A DNA stretch of 64,000 nt from Saccharomyces mikatae IFO 1815 (lineage: Eukaryota > Ascomycota > Saccharomycetes > Saccharomycetales > Saccharomycetaceae), in NCBI RefSeq assembly GCF_947241705.1, contig NC_079270.1, forward strand, positions 744,001 through 808,000, given 5' to 3'. This document shows, in pieces, positions 10,817 through 20,384 of the stretch (positions within the stretch are counted from its first letter, which is position 1; each line of letters starts with the position of its first letter). Position numbers and translations under genes: made by a program. Below the pieces are notes generated by a model. That model was not told where the DNA came from, did not search any database, and saw only the letters and a list, made by a program, of their open reading frames with translations.

Positions 10817-11168
10817 TGCTGCGGTTGTTACTGAAGCAATGAGCTGACAACTGAGGCTGTTACTGCTACACTACTGTTTGTATCTTTTGAAATTTTTCAT
10901 CTTAGTTTTCGCTCCAGTAAATGAAAAAAAAAATAAAAAAGAAAAACAAGAACTGGAACTGGAACATTATCATACCAGACGAACATCAAAAACCAAGCCA
11001 AAATTGAGAGATATTGCTACCAGTATTATCACTATTTCTGATATTAATTACTTATTATTATACCGAACTATTTTTTTTATTTAACACCTTTCTATAAAAC
11101 AACCAGAAAAATAACCAGAAAGGGAGAGACCCTTCTCTTCTATCATATTCTGTCGTATTGCTTCTCTT
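10817..11168. other. RPB8 promoter and ISU2 3' region
   Basis: A 352-bp region with an A-rich tract near 10920-10950 upstream of RPB8. A small plus-strand ORF inside it looks like chance. No clear factor site recognised. Confidence 0.35.
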
Positions 11169-11639
11169 TCAACGCAACACGGATGGATTCCTCTTCGTTT
11201 TGTAGTCCTTGATTGCCGCCTTGATAGCATCCTCTGCGAGCATGGAGCAATGCAGTTTTACCGGGGGGAGACTTAACTCCTTCGCAATTTCCGTGTTTTT
11301 TATCTTGATCGCCTCATCAAGTGACATACCGCGTACTAGTTCGGTCATGTAAGAGGAAGAAGCAATGGCAGACCCGCACCCGAAAGTCTTGAACTTGACG
11401 TTCTCGATAATGCCCGACTTATCATTCACCTGTATCTGTAGTTTTATCACGTCTCCGCATGCAGGTGCACCCACAATTCCCGTGCCGACATTAGCCAAGG
11501 ACTTGTCCATGGACCCAACGTTCCTTGGGTTTGTGTAGTGATCAATTACCTTAGGATGGTAAAGTCTTTTAGTTGCTCTTATTATGCTGGAGCCCGTGAG
11601 AGGCTTATAGTGAGCTGGATTGGCAAGTCTGGCGAACAT
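11169..11639 (-). CDS. ISU2: Mitochondrial iron-sulfur cluster scaffold (IscU type)
   Basis: Encodes 156 residues, the S. cerevisiae length. An Arg-rich mitochondrial presequence (MFARLANPAHYK to about 28) precedes the IscU domain starting YHPKVIDHYTNPRNVG. The three cluster-ligand cysteines are present in GAPACGD, TFGCGSA and LHCSMLAED, with the LPPVK motif that binds the Hsp70 Ssq1. It is the matrix scaffold for de novo Fe-S assembly and is redundant with Isu1. Confidence 0.96.
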   Translation of the reverse strand: MFARLANPAHYKPLTGSSIIRATKRLYHPKVIDHYTNPRNVGSMDKSLANVGTGIVGAPACGDVIKLQIQVNDKSGIIENVKFKTFGCGSAIASSSYMTELVRGMSLDEAIKIKNTEIAKELSLPPVKLHCSMLAEDAIKAAIKDYKTKRNPSVLR

Positions 11640-12409
11640 TTATGCTGAGTTGTATGGACAGTGAGTTATTGCCCCCAATACAACCTTACTACCGCGTAAA
11701 CTTGCTGCTTTTGCTGTTGTTATATACTGTTATACTGCTGCTCCGGCCGGCCCCAGGTGCTTATTAATAGTAGGTTCCGCATAGGGAAAAAACGAGGGCG
11801 CCAAAAACAGTTGGGCCTGAACCGGACTAGAAACAATAGAAAGAATCATGATGACTCGGATGTAGGCTGTATGATGTATGCTTTTTTGTCAGTATACTGG
11901 GTGTACATATATATAGATATCCGGTCACTACGAAGTTTCAGTCATCCCTCCTTCCCTCCCCATATCATGCCAGATCCAGTCTAGAAATTACAGACCCTGT
12001 AATGGCATGATCATAATTCAATTGTGATTTGGCGTTTATTTCCGGGTGATGTTTTATTATTTCCGAAGCTTGTCTATCTTTTTGTCCTTGCTCAGTAATG
12101 TTAAGGGGCAGGTTGAAGAAGAGACATGATTGATAGGTTCTGTGGTGAGGTTAAAGTTTTTAGGTGGATAAAGCATATCTATAACTTACGTTCAACTTCT
12201 CCATTTGGTTGCTGCTTTCATAGCTCTCGAGAACCATCCTGTTCCCGTTTTATCACCATTTGCATTACGTATTTTCTCGCTGCTTCCGCATTAGTTCCCT
12301 TTCTTCAGCATTACTGTCGTCAGATATTGGACTGAGTCCCTTCCTTTTACTTCTTTCTCCCTTGCGATTGTATATGTATTGATTTGCATCTGGTGGAATC
12401 TAGTCTGAC
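11640..12409. promoter_or_regulatory. Divergent ISU2/HER1 intergenic region
   Basis: A 770-bp region. It contains a Reb1-type YYACCCG match on the minus strand (CGGGTGA at 12043-12049), a GC-rich CCGGCCGGCCCC patch near 11744-11755, and T/C-rich tracts before HER1. No conserved ORF. Confidence 0.4.
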
Positions 12410-15400
12410 ATGAGCTCCAAGTTGAAATACGCTGACATTGATGTGCCATTGGACTGGCTGTATAAGGGGAAACGAAGGAATAGGACCAAAAATGTGAATT
12501 CTGCGCGTGTCTCAGATGTAACTTCCAGTTCTGTCAAGAAAACGGTTACTTCCACGTCAGCTTCGGCTGTTACTGTTAATGCCACGGTTTCTCCTCAAAG
12601 GCCCCTGAATGATCGGAGTGTAAATAACGAAGTGTCCAACTCTAAATCAGCGGTGTCTGCTGGTAAGGTGCCTCAACAGAAACAATTTCCTACTAGAAGG
12701 ACTCGCTCCCACTCGGTATCCTATGGGATACTCCAGAAGAGTACAACCGACGACACCACAGATTCTCCAAAAATAACCCGAATCAGAACTGCACAAGACC
12801 AACCTATTAAGGAGATCGACAGCAGTATCGGCGTGGAACCTATAGTGTCAAAAAAGGGGAGAACCCGTTCTTCTTCCATTTCAAGTTCTTTGAATGAACG
12901 GTCAAAGAAGTCTTTGTTTGGTTCTTTGTTTGGGAGAAGACCTTCCAGCACACCCTCGCCCATTATTGAAAGGCCTTCATCTTCTCGGAGTGATCATAAA
13001 AAAAGCACAGATTTACCGCCTATCGATACCAAGCAGTCGAAAAGTTCTACTCCAAGTAGTGCTCCCGCCACTGCATCTTTCAAGCCGGCTAGTTCCGGTG
13101 GTAATAGGCATCTTGATGGGTCTCTTACTTCAAAACTTCTAAGCATCCCGCATAGCATCTTAGAAACGTCTTCCTCGAATTCCAGTCACCATCACCATCA
13201 CCATTATCAGCAACTTCATAGCCACAGACGTGAACAGGACTCACCACAATCTTCGCAAAGTCCAGATTTATCTCCTATTTCAGAAAAAGAAATTGCACAA
13301 AAACAACTACAGAAACTTTCGAACGTAAATTTGAAAAGAGTCACAATTGCTGTTCAAGAATTTAACTCTGATCCACCGCAGCAACTACCTTCCAGAAAAC
13401 CTAAAAGAGGCGATGTCCTCATACCAGAAGATATGATAAGTGCACCTCCTCTGATTTCCTTGGGCATTTCAAACAGTGGTGATCAAAGCAGTTCCCAGTC
13501 AAATATTTCTCCTTCATATTCTAAAGATTCTAAAGAATATAAAGCTGCTTTGGAAAATTTCAAGCGGGCAGTTAAGGAAGCTGAAAAGCATCAAAAAGAT
13601 GCATATTACGTTGCAGAACGTATGGCTCATGAAGTAGCAAGCTATAAGGCCAGGCAATTGAAGACATCTCCATCGGGAGCCGCCGCTAATTCGGTAGCGA
13701 ATTTAGCGACGGATCAAGAGTCCACCTCCTTGGATGCCAGGGCTTCCAAGCTTCATATCGATAAACCTATTAACGCAGGAGCACATCCTTTTGAAACACA
13801 TCAAGATGACAGCGCCAGGTACTCTTCTCATATTGAACAAACATTGGACGTCGCCTACACTAGGTGCTGTCATTTAAGAGAAATTCTTCCAATACCGTCC
13901 ACTTTGAGACAGGTTAGAGGTAAAACTGCTCCTTTACAAACGTTGAAATTTTTGAATCCTAAACCGACTTTAGTGGACATTTTATCATTTTGCGATTTTA
14001 TTGCCATAACCCCAATTCATAATATCATTTTTGATAATGTATGTTTAACCCATGATATGTTTAGAATTGTTATTTGTTCCTTAGTGACTTCTCCAGTTGT
14101 GGAGAAATTAGGCTTAAGAAACGTTGTAATCAATGAGCAAAGTTGGAAATTACTTTGTAAGTTTCTATTGAAGAATGAAACATTGATCAAATTAGATATT
14201 TCTCAAACTAAGGCAAGAACAGATTTAAATGATTCAAACTACAGAGACCAAATGGATTGGGAATTATTCTGCGAAGTTCTTAGGAACAAAAAAGGTAAGC
14301 CTTTGGAAGAACTGCTTTTGAATGGGTTGAGGTTTGACAAAATGTCATTCAACCATTTCAAGAATACGTTACTTACATTTGCCCAAATGAACCCTGGAAA
14401 CTCTATTCGTCTTGGTATGGCTAACGTGGAATTTTCGACTCAGTGTTTCGATTTTCTCTTTGATTGGATGTCAGAATATAACGTTCAAGGTGTGGATTTG
14501 GCATATAATAATTTAGAAAGTCTAGCAAAACCAATGATCAAGAAACTGGCCAGACTTCCTTATAAACATTTGGAATACTTTACCCTTAATAGTACTAACA
14601 TTACTTCTGTTGATGATATGTCCTGCATATTAAAATATCTTTCACGGTTGCCCAGCATAAAATTTCTTGATTTGAGCAATTTGCCTCAGCTATTTCCGGA
14701 AATTTTGACATCTGGCTACAAGTATCTTCCCCAATTTCCTCAACTGAAGCGCGTTCATTTCGATTTCAATGACCTTTATATAAAGGAGACAACAATGCTT
14801 GTCAGCATATTATCTAAGTGTGGAACTCTCTCTCACGTTTCACTGATAGGACAAAGCCCCATGCCCGACGTAAATAAAATATTAGTCGATACGGATGAAC
14901 CAGAAAAGATGAGAGCTGAAAAGAAAGAACAAATCATGTTTCTCAGAAATACGCTTTGGGCATCATTGTATGCTTTTGTAAGGGACTCCCACAATCTAGT
15001 TAGTTTGGATGTTGACTATGATCAAGTACCAGACGAGATTCAGTCAAGAATTGCATTATGTTTAATGCATAATATGAAAAGAATTATGGACTCCAGCTTC
15101 AAATTGGATGAGTTGACTGTACAAGATGATCTAATATTTGATGGCTCTTTAATAACCGAGACTGCAGAAGAAGTTCTAAAAAGATTAAATGATAAGTCTT
15201 TACTTCAAAATGATGTTGGAAAGAAATATCTCTTAAAGAAATATTTTGAAAAAATGGAGAAGGTGCATCATAACGTTCAACATACAATTGACTCTATGTT
15301 TGAGAAAAGAAAATCTGGTGAATTACCGTTGCAAGAAAAGGAAAACCTGCTCAGGTTATTACTACTTGAAAAAAATCTATCAAACATTCTTGATATTTTT

Positions 15401-16156
15401 GCTTCGATGCCCAATATCGCCGATGTCGTACCGTTTTCAAAAGCGGATAATAATTTTCCAAATATCCGCGACAGCTCGATAAGTACAAACTATAATGATG
15501 GAATTCGTCCATCTCTAAAACACTTGGATTCTGACAGGTTAATCAATGATGCTTCGGTTCCTGAAAACGATTCATCGGTTAGACCGCATTTGATGGCAAC
15601 TGATTCAGGACGTATTATTGATGTAACCACCGGAAAAGCTCTTCTCTTCAAAAGTTCATCCAACACCTCATTAGCTGGCAAAAGACAGGAAGAAGAGGAA
15701 GGTGAATTGCATAAATGGGGTGTCTTCGTTCAACATCAAAGTTCAAGACACAATGCTGTGATTCCCTCATCCACTAGCTCCTCAAGAACTAGCAGTTCGC
15801 CCTCACCAAATGGTAACGTCAGAGGTGGAAAGAAGATGGGGTCAGCTCAAACATCCGGTTCAAGGCCAAAGATTTTACCAAAGATACCTACTGGTACCGA
15901 GCTAAGAGACGCCATTATCAAGGCCAAGGGAATTAATTCTGTCGATGATTTGATAAAAAACGTCACTTCTGAGAAAGTTGTCTTGGAATCGCTATATGGA
16001 GACGAATTAAACTCTGGAAGCCCAAGCAACGATAATTTACAGGAGCCACAACTGAAGGGGCCCTTGCATAGGCCATCCATCGAAGATGAAACAGTGACAA
16101 AGAAATATGACAAACTATTGAATGATTTGTCTAATGTTCGCCATAGCAAGTGCTGA
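12410..16156 (+). CDS. HER1: Large leucine-rich protein of unknown detailed function, paralogue of Gip3
   Basis: Encodes 1248 residues (S. cerevisiae about 1246). The first 480 residues are Ser/Thr rich and probably disordered, with a short His tract (SHHHHHHYQQ near 262-271, coded by CAC/CAT repeats). Residues about 485-900 look like irregular leucine-rich repeats (LEKLGLRNVVI, LIKLDISQTKA, IKFLDLSNLPQL). A coiled segment and a second Ser-rich tail follow. HER1 was named from a genetic link to ER membrane phenotypes and is related to GIP3, a Glc7-interacting protein. The molecular role is not clear from sequence. Confidence 0.92.
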   Translation: MSSKLKYADIDVPLDWLYKGKRRNRTKNVNSARVSDVTSSSVKKTVTSTSASAVTVNATVSPQRPLNDRSVNNEVSNSKSAVSAGKVPQQKQFPTRRTRSHSVSYGILQKSTTDDTTDSPKITRIRTAQDQPIKEIDSSIGVEPIVSKKGRTRSSSISSSLNERSKKSLFGSLFGRRPSSTPSPIIERPSSSRSDHKKSTDLPPIDTKQSKSSTPSSAPATASFKPASSGGNRHLDGSLTSKLLSIPHSILETSSSNSSHHHHHHYQQLHSHRREQDSPQSSQSPDLSPISEKEIAQKQLQKLSNVNLKRVTIAVQEFNSDPPQQLPSRKPKRGDVLIPEDMISAPPLISLGISNSGDQSSSQSNISPSYSKDSKEYKAALENFKRAVKEAEKHQKDAYYVAERMAHEVASYKARQLKTSPSGAAANSVANLATDQESTSLDARASKLHIDKPINAGAHPFETHQDDSARYSSHIEQTLDVAYTRCCHLREILPIPSTLRQVRGKTAPLQTLKFLNPKPTLVDILSFCDFIAITPIHNIIFDNVCLTHDMFRIVICSLVTSPVVEKLGLRNVVINEQSWKLLCKFLLKNETLIKLDISQTKARTDLNDSNYRDQMDWELFCEVLRNKKGKPLEELLLNGLRFDKMSFNHFKNTLLTFAQMNPGNSIRLGMANVEFSTQCFDFLFDWMSEYNVQGVDLAYNNLESLAKPMIKKLARLPYKHLEYFTLNSTNITSVDDMSCILKYLSRLPSIKFLDLSNLPQLFPEILTSGYKYLPQFPQLKRVHFDFNDLYIKETTMLVSILSKCGTLSHVSLIGQSPMPDVNKILVDTDEPEKMRAEKKEQIMFLRNTLWASLYAFVRDSHNLVSLDVDYDQVPDEIQSRIALCLMHNMKRIMDSSFKLDELTVQDDLIFDGSLITETAEEVLKRLNDKSLLQNDVGKKYLLKKYFEKMEKVHHNVQHTIDSMFEKRKSGELPLQEKENLLRLLLLEKNLSNILDIFASMPNIADVVPFSKADNNFPNIRDSSISTNYNDGIRPSLKHLDSDRLINDASVPENDSSVRPHLMATDSGRIIDVTTGKALLFKSSSNTSLAGKRQEEEEGELHKWGVFVQHQSSRHNAVIPSSTSSSRTSSSPSPNGNVRGGKKMGSAQTSGSRPKILPKIPTGTELRDAIIKAKGINSVDDLIKNVTSEKVVLESLYGDELNSGSPSNDNLQEPQLKGPLHRPSIEDETVTKKYDKLLNDLSNVRHSKC

Positions 16157-16269
16157 ATAAAGTTTAGTTTTTATTCTTCCACTATATCTTACTGTAAGGT
16201 GCGTCTTTACGTAATCTTCCATTAATCATGTGTTTGTTCACGTGTATATGTGTTTTTCGTGTGTATGTA

Positions 16270-16280
16270 TTTTATGTTTT
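16270..16280 (+). other. Perfect ARS consensus match between HER1 and MCP1
   Basis: TTTTATGTTTT matches WTTTAYRTTTW at all 11 positions, inside an AT-rich region between two convergent genes, a common setting for yeast origins. Perfect matches are far more frequent than real origins, so this is only a candidate ORC site. Confidence 0.25.
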
Positions 16281-16437
16281 TCTATGTTCATTAACTTTAG
16301 TATAAGTTTTTGCCTTTCCCAAAAGAAATGTTTTCATGAAAAATAATGTAGATAATGAGAATAAATATTAAAAATACTATAAATAAGGATTAAAACATTG
16401 TACTAACTTGATAGCCCCCCTCTTCGCATTCAGTCTA

Positions 16438-17346
16438 CTACCTTCTGTACAACAGCAATCCAATCTTTTTGAAAATGCCTTGAAATTGGTTGGGACTTAG
16501 TCTTGTGGAATCCGCTCTCATCAATCTAATCAGAGAAACAAATCCAGTAAGTGTCAATACATTGATAGCAGTGGACCATTTCTTCCTACTGCTCATTTTT
16601 TCAACACCGAAATAGCGACAGAACCCCGAACCAATGTGGTATACGCTTGATTGGAGAAGAATGGCCAACGGCACCAAACCCCCTACCCATTTCCACCACT
16701 TGTTCTTGCTAGACAGTAGTTGTTTTATAGAGGCAAAATCTACCTCACTAGAGATAGAATTTGGTATCCATTTCATAATCAGTAAATGATATATCAGAAC
16801 GGGAACAAGAATATATCCACTAACCACTTGTGGAGGAAAGCGGAAGTTCTTATACAATCCGAATAAATAACCAGAAATTCCCCCAGTCAGACCTATTGCA
16901 TCTTGCGAAAGATCTTGCTTTGGAGTTATCTTTAAATGATGACGTTTATTTCTAGATGGTTTGTTCCAGTTCTTCACGATACGAAGCAAAATGCCAGCGG
17001 AAACATGAAGAGTAATACCTGCAACTAGCAGTTTAGTAGTCACGGACGGTAAAATCTCTCTCACCATCATTAGAACTTCATCAGGAGCCGAATCAGGAGA
17101 TATCGCTGGCGTGATCAAAGTATTTGCTGCATGTAATGGGAAATACAATGCCATGGGCAGAACCGAAATCATTTGGCAGTTCCAAAGGAGTCTTTGACAC
17201 GACCTCCTGGAAACTGGGTAAGGAATGCCAAATATCCTTTTTTCTCTATTAGAATTACCATCTCCTTTGGGGGTATATATATCATCATAGTGAGAGAGAC
17301 TACTGGGTTCTATTGGTTCCGGAGGTACTTCATGTAAATTTATCAT
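16438..17346 (-). CDS. MCP1: Mitochondrial outer-membrane protein Mcp1
   Basis: Encodes 302 residues from the ATG at 17346 (MINLHEVPPEP), the start and length of the S. cerevisiae protein. The frame stays open to an upstream ATG at 17472, adding 42 Arg-rich residues; see findings. Five or so hydrophobic segments lie between about 70 and 285, in a DUF1691-type repeat layout (LPMALYFPLHAANT, GITLHVSAGILLRI, GYLFGLYK, GYILVPVLIYHLLI). Mcp1 acts with Vps13 in lipid transfer that can bypass loss of ER-mitochondria contacts. It is divergent from WTM2. Confidence 0.93.
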   Translation of the reverse strand: MINLHEVPPEPIEPSSLSHYDDIYTPKGDGNSNREKRIFGIPYPVSRRSCQRLLWNCQMISVLPMALYFPLHAANTLITPAISPDSAPDEVLMMVREILPSVTTKLLVAGITLHVSAGILLRIVKNWNKPSRNKRHHLKITPKQDLSQDAIGLTGGISGYLFGLYKNFRFPPQVVSGYILVPVLIYHLLIMKWIPNSISSEVDFASIKQLLSSKNKWWKWVGGLVPLAILLQSSVYHIGSGFCRYFGVEKMSSRKKWSTAINVLTLTGFVSLIRLMRADSTRLSPNQFQGIFKKIGLLLYRR

Positions 17347-17989
17347 CGTAAAAGATCTGACTTCAGCGAAATGACCTACGTTTAAATGTACAGAGACCTT
17401 TCTTGAGGCGAAAACCGATCGTTGGACAAGTCTCCTTACTTCTATCCCACTTACAATCCGCCTTAGGCTCACTCAATTACAAAATACGTATGCGTGCTAA
17501 AGCGCTCTTTCAAAGACAATCGATTCTGTTATTAACTTAGTAGATGAGGTTAGAAAGCAACCCACGGCCTCAAGAAACCGAGTTAACAGAATTTGCTGGG
17601 ATTGTTCTGTAGTCTTCGAAAGATATTCTCCTCTGTTTGGATGGTAAGTATTCCCTAAAAGTTTCATGCATTTTTCGAATTTTTTCGGGCTCCGTTCGGG
17701 GTTCGAACCGCCCGTCATGTTCCACACATATTCGTTCGCAGACTCTCATTGGATCATTCTTACCCAATCGGGTCATATTGCAATTGCCTTTACCATTTAT
17801 GGCATTTTGGTTTCCCTTTCCATCTCACATCTTAAAATCTATTGTTTTTGAAAAAAAAATAATAAAAAAAAAGAGATTGAAGACAAATAGTTAGCTAAGA
17901 CATTAACATATTTCCCAGCAAAGTTACATTCATATATACCGCGAAGATTGGAAAGTAACAATTGGCATAAGAAGCAAAGAAGAATGAAA
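17347..17989. promoter_or_regulatory. Divergent MCP1/WTM2 intergenic region
   Basis: A 643-bp region containing the in-frame MCP1 upstream extension (to 17472), the B-box palindrome at 17700-17709, and an A-rich stretch at about 17850-17875. No tRNA body surrounds the B-box. Confidence 0.5.
17700..17709. promoter_or_regulatory. Palindromic perfect B-box without a tRNA gene
   Basis: GGTTCGAACC is a perfect 10-bp palindrome and matches the TFIIIC B-box GWTCRANNC on both strands, inside a local GC-rich patch (CGGGGTTCGAACCGCCCG). No cloverleaf can be drawn: the T-stem has mismatches, and I find no A-box at tRNA spacing. It could be an extra-TFIIIC (ETC-type) site, a tRNA relic, or chance. Confidence 0.45.
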
Positions 17990-19393
17990 ATGGTGAAGAG
18001 CAAACCTTCCCAAGGTGTGAGTGGAGTGCGCCGTAAACCGGCACCTTCTTTATACCAACACATTTCCAGCTTTAAACCGCAATTCAGCACACGCGTCGAC
18101 GATGTTTTGCACTTCAGTAAGACAGTGACATGGAGAAGCGAGATTATCCCTGATAAATCCAAGCGCACTCTGACTACTAGTCTTTTATACTCTCAAGGTA
18201 GTGATATTTACGAAATAGATACCAGTTTACCATTGAAGACATTCTACGATGACGATGGCGACGACGATGGCGACAAAAACAATAACGAGGATAGTTCCAA
18301 GACTAAGTCAACTGCTACTCCTAATCCTGAGTATGGTGATGCTTTCCGTGATGTTGAGGGAAAGGCACTACGCCCCAAATGGATTTATCAAGGTGAAACA
18401 GTTGCCAAGATGCAGTACTTGGAAAGCTCAGACGACAGTACGGCGATCGCAATGTCCAAGAACGGTTCTCTGGCCTGGTTCAGAGATGACATCAAGGTTC
18501 CCGTTCATATCGTTCAGGAAATGATGGGCCCCGCTACTAGGTATTCTAGCATTCACTCATTAACCAGACCTGGTTCACTGGCTGTGGCAGATTTTGATGT
18601 ATCGACCAATATGGATACGGTGGTAAAGTCACAAAGTAATGGATACGAGGAAGACAGCATCTTAAAAATCATTGATAACTCCGATAGACCGGGAGACATT
18701 TTACGTACAGTGCACGTTCCAGGGACCACAGTGGCTCATTCAGTCAGGTTTTTCAACAATCATTTATTCGCATCATGTTCAGATGACAACATTTTAAGAT
18801 TCTGGGATACAAGAACAGCAGACAAGCCGCTTTGGACACTAAGCGAGCCGCAAAACGGACGACTCACGTCTTTCGACTCCTCCCAAGTCACAGAAAACTT
18901 ATTTGTTACTGGTTTCAGCACAGGTGTCATCAAGTTATGGGATGCGCGCGCTGTGCAACTGGCCACCACTGACCTCACACATAGGCAAAACGGAGAGGAG
19001 CCGATCCAAAATGAGATAGCCAAATTGTTTCATTCTGGCGGCGATTCAGTAGTCGATATCCTGTTCTCGCAAACCTCCGCTACAGAATTTGTTACAGTTG
19101 GGGGAACGGGTAATGTCTACCATTGGGACATGGAGTACTCTTTTTCAAGAAACGATGATGACAATGAAGACGAAGTTCAAGTTGCTGCTCCGGAGGAACT
19201 TCAGGGTCAATGTCTGAAGTTTTTCCACACTGGTGGCACAAGAAGATCTAGCAATCAATTCGGGAAGAGAAACACCGTGGCCCTGCACCCTGTAATTAAT
19301 GATTTTGTCGGCACTGTGGATTCTGATAGTCTTGTCACTGCTTACAAACCATTTGTCGCCAGCGACTTTATTAGCAGAGGTTACGACGACTAA
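17990..19393 (+). CDS. WTM2: WD-repeat transcriptional modulator Wtm2
   Basis: Encodes 467 residues from the ATG at 17990, matching S. cerevisiae. Two in-frame ATGs upstream (17948 and 17984) would add 14 or 2 residues and are not favoured. WD40 repeats are visible in the second half (VRFFNNHLFASCSDDNILRFWDTRT, FVTGFSTGVIKLWDARA, FVTVGGTGNVYHWD). An acidic Asp-rich insertion (DDDGDDDGDKNNNED) near 87-101 is absent from the neighbouring paralogue. Wtm2 is a nuclear protein linked to meiotic and silenced gene repression and to RNR3 expression. It forms a tandem pair with WTM1. Confidence 0.95.
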   Translation: MVKSKPSQGVSGVRRKPAPSLYQHISSFKPQFSTRVDDVLHFSKTVTWRSEIIPDKSKRTLTTSLLYSQGSDIYEIDTSLPLKTFYDDDGDDDGDKNNNEDSSKTKSTATPNPEYGDAFRDVEGKALRPKWIYQGETVAKMQYLESSDDSTAIAMSKNGSLAWFRDDIKVPVHIVQEMMGPATRYSSIHSLTRPGSLAVADFDVSTNMDTVVKSQSNGYEEDSILKIIDNSDRPGDILRTVHVPGTTVAHSVRFFNNHLFASCSDDNILRFWDTRTADKPLWTLSEPQNGRLTSFDSSQVTENLFVTGFSTGVIKLWDARAVQLATTDLTHRQNGEEPIQNEIAKLFHSGGDSVVDILFSQTSATEFVTVGGTGNVYHWDMEYSFSRNDDDNEDEVQVAAPEELQGQCLKFFHTGGTRRSSNQFGKRNTVALHPVINDFVGTVDSDSLVTAYKPFVASDFISRGYDD

Positions 19394-20384
19394 AAAAGAA
19401 AATGGACAAGAAAATAAAGTTTACTGCACAAGGTAAAAGGGCGGTAATTCACAAGCATTCATCATCATAAATTCCATTTTTCTTTTCATTCATTTCTAGC
19501 ACGTTATTGGGGTTATTTTTTTTTTGTAGTATATAGTGACGATATGACGTTATATAGGTACTGGTATATCGCAGCTAATAAAGACTCTTTTAGAATTTTC
19601 AACGCCAATGAAACAGAACCCAACGTAAAAAATTGCTAGCCACTTGCTACGCGTTTTGTCTTTGATCTCAGCCAAGAAAAAAAAGGACAAGAACACGGCT
19701 ATATGGAGAATTCAGTAATGACTTTCTCTACTTCCGGCATTATTTTCTTTTCTTCTCTTCACCAGATGTATGTTCAATGTTTATCAAATGGATTTTTAAT
19801 AGTGGTTGCTCAGAAAACTCAGAAGAAACGCAAGATATGCTCGTGCCTGTGCCACGTGAGGTGGCGGTATTCAATATGCGGTGCTGGCTTCCCCTTCTGG
19901 AACGCGCCGGGATATATCACAAGGAAAGGCTAAGTCATACAATAGACAAAAAGTACCTTCTCTTTTCTTTTTTTCTCTTACTAAAAATGAGGCGGTAGGA
20001 AGGGCTTAATAATGTGTGTTGTTATCCCTTATGTAATCGCTTAATTGTAGGCATTGAGAACCGTTATGTGTGCTCAATGCTCCCTTTTTAATCAACTCGT
20101 AGCTAATTTGACCTTTTCTTCGAATCGTCGTTTATTATCTTATATTCAAAAGCACTAATTCGGGGCTTTTTTTTAAACTTTTCCTTTTCTATGCAGTCTC
20201 TCCCCTTAGTAGTAAATGTTTTTTTTTCAGTCCTGTATCTCCTAGTATAAAGAGAAGGAGAAAAAGGAGATCTGGAAAGTTTATATTCGCTTGAGTTGCA
20301 GTTATTTGAGGGGTAACTTGATTATCAATCAATTGATCTTGAACAACACAATAAAAAAATAATACATTATACAATACAAGAAAA
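19394..20384. promoter_or_regulatory. WTM2-WTM1 intergenic region
   Basis: A 991-bp gap, one of the longest in the window. It holds an MCB-type ACGCGT (19649-19654), the E-box palindrome at 19852-19866, poly-T tracts, and an A-rich leader before WTM1. The small ORFs here have no family features. Confidence 0.45.
19851..19865. promoter_or_regulatory. CACGTG E-box in a short inverted repeat upstream of WTM1
   Basis: The 15-bp sequence GCCACGTGAGGTGGC contains CACGTG at 19853-19858, the Cbf1/Pho4 core, and its ends form an inverted repeat (GCCAC and GTGGC separated by GTGAG). It lies about 520 bp upstream of WTM1. Factor assignment is inferred. Confidence 0.4.

Noticed and set aside
12894-13142. 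Other-frame ORFs inside HER1 and other long genes
   Set aside because: They lie wholly within well-supported coding frames and show no independent family features.
17640-17720. Possible tRNA gene around the B-box
   Set aside because: No acceptor stem, anticodon arm or A-box can be fitted on either strand, and the T-stem pairs poorly.
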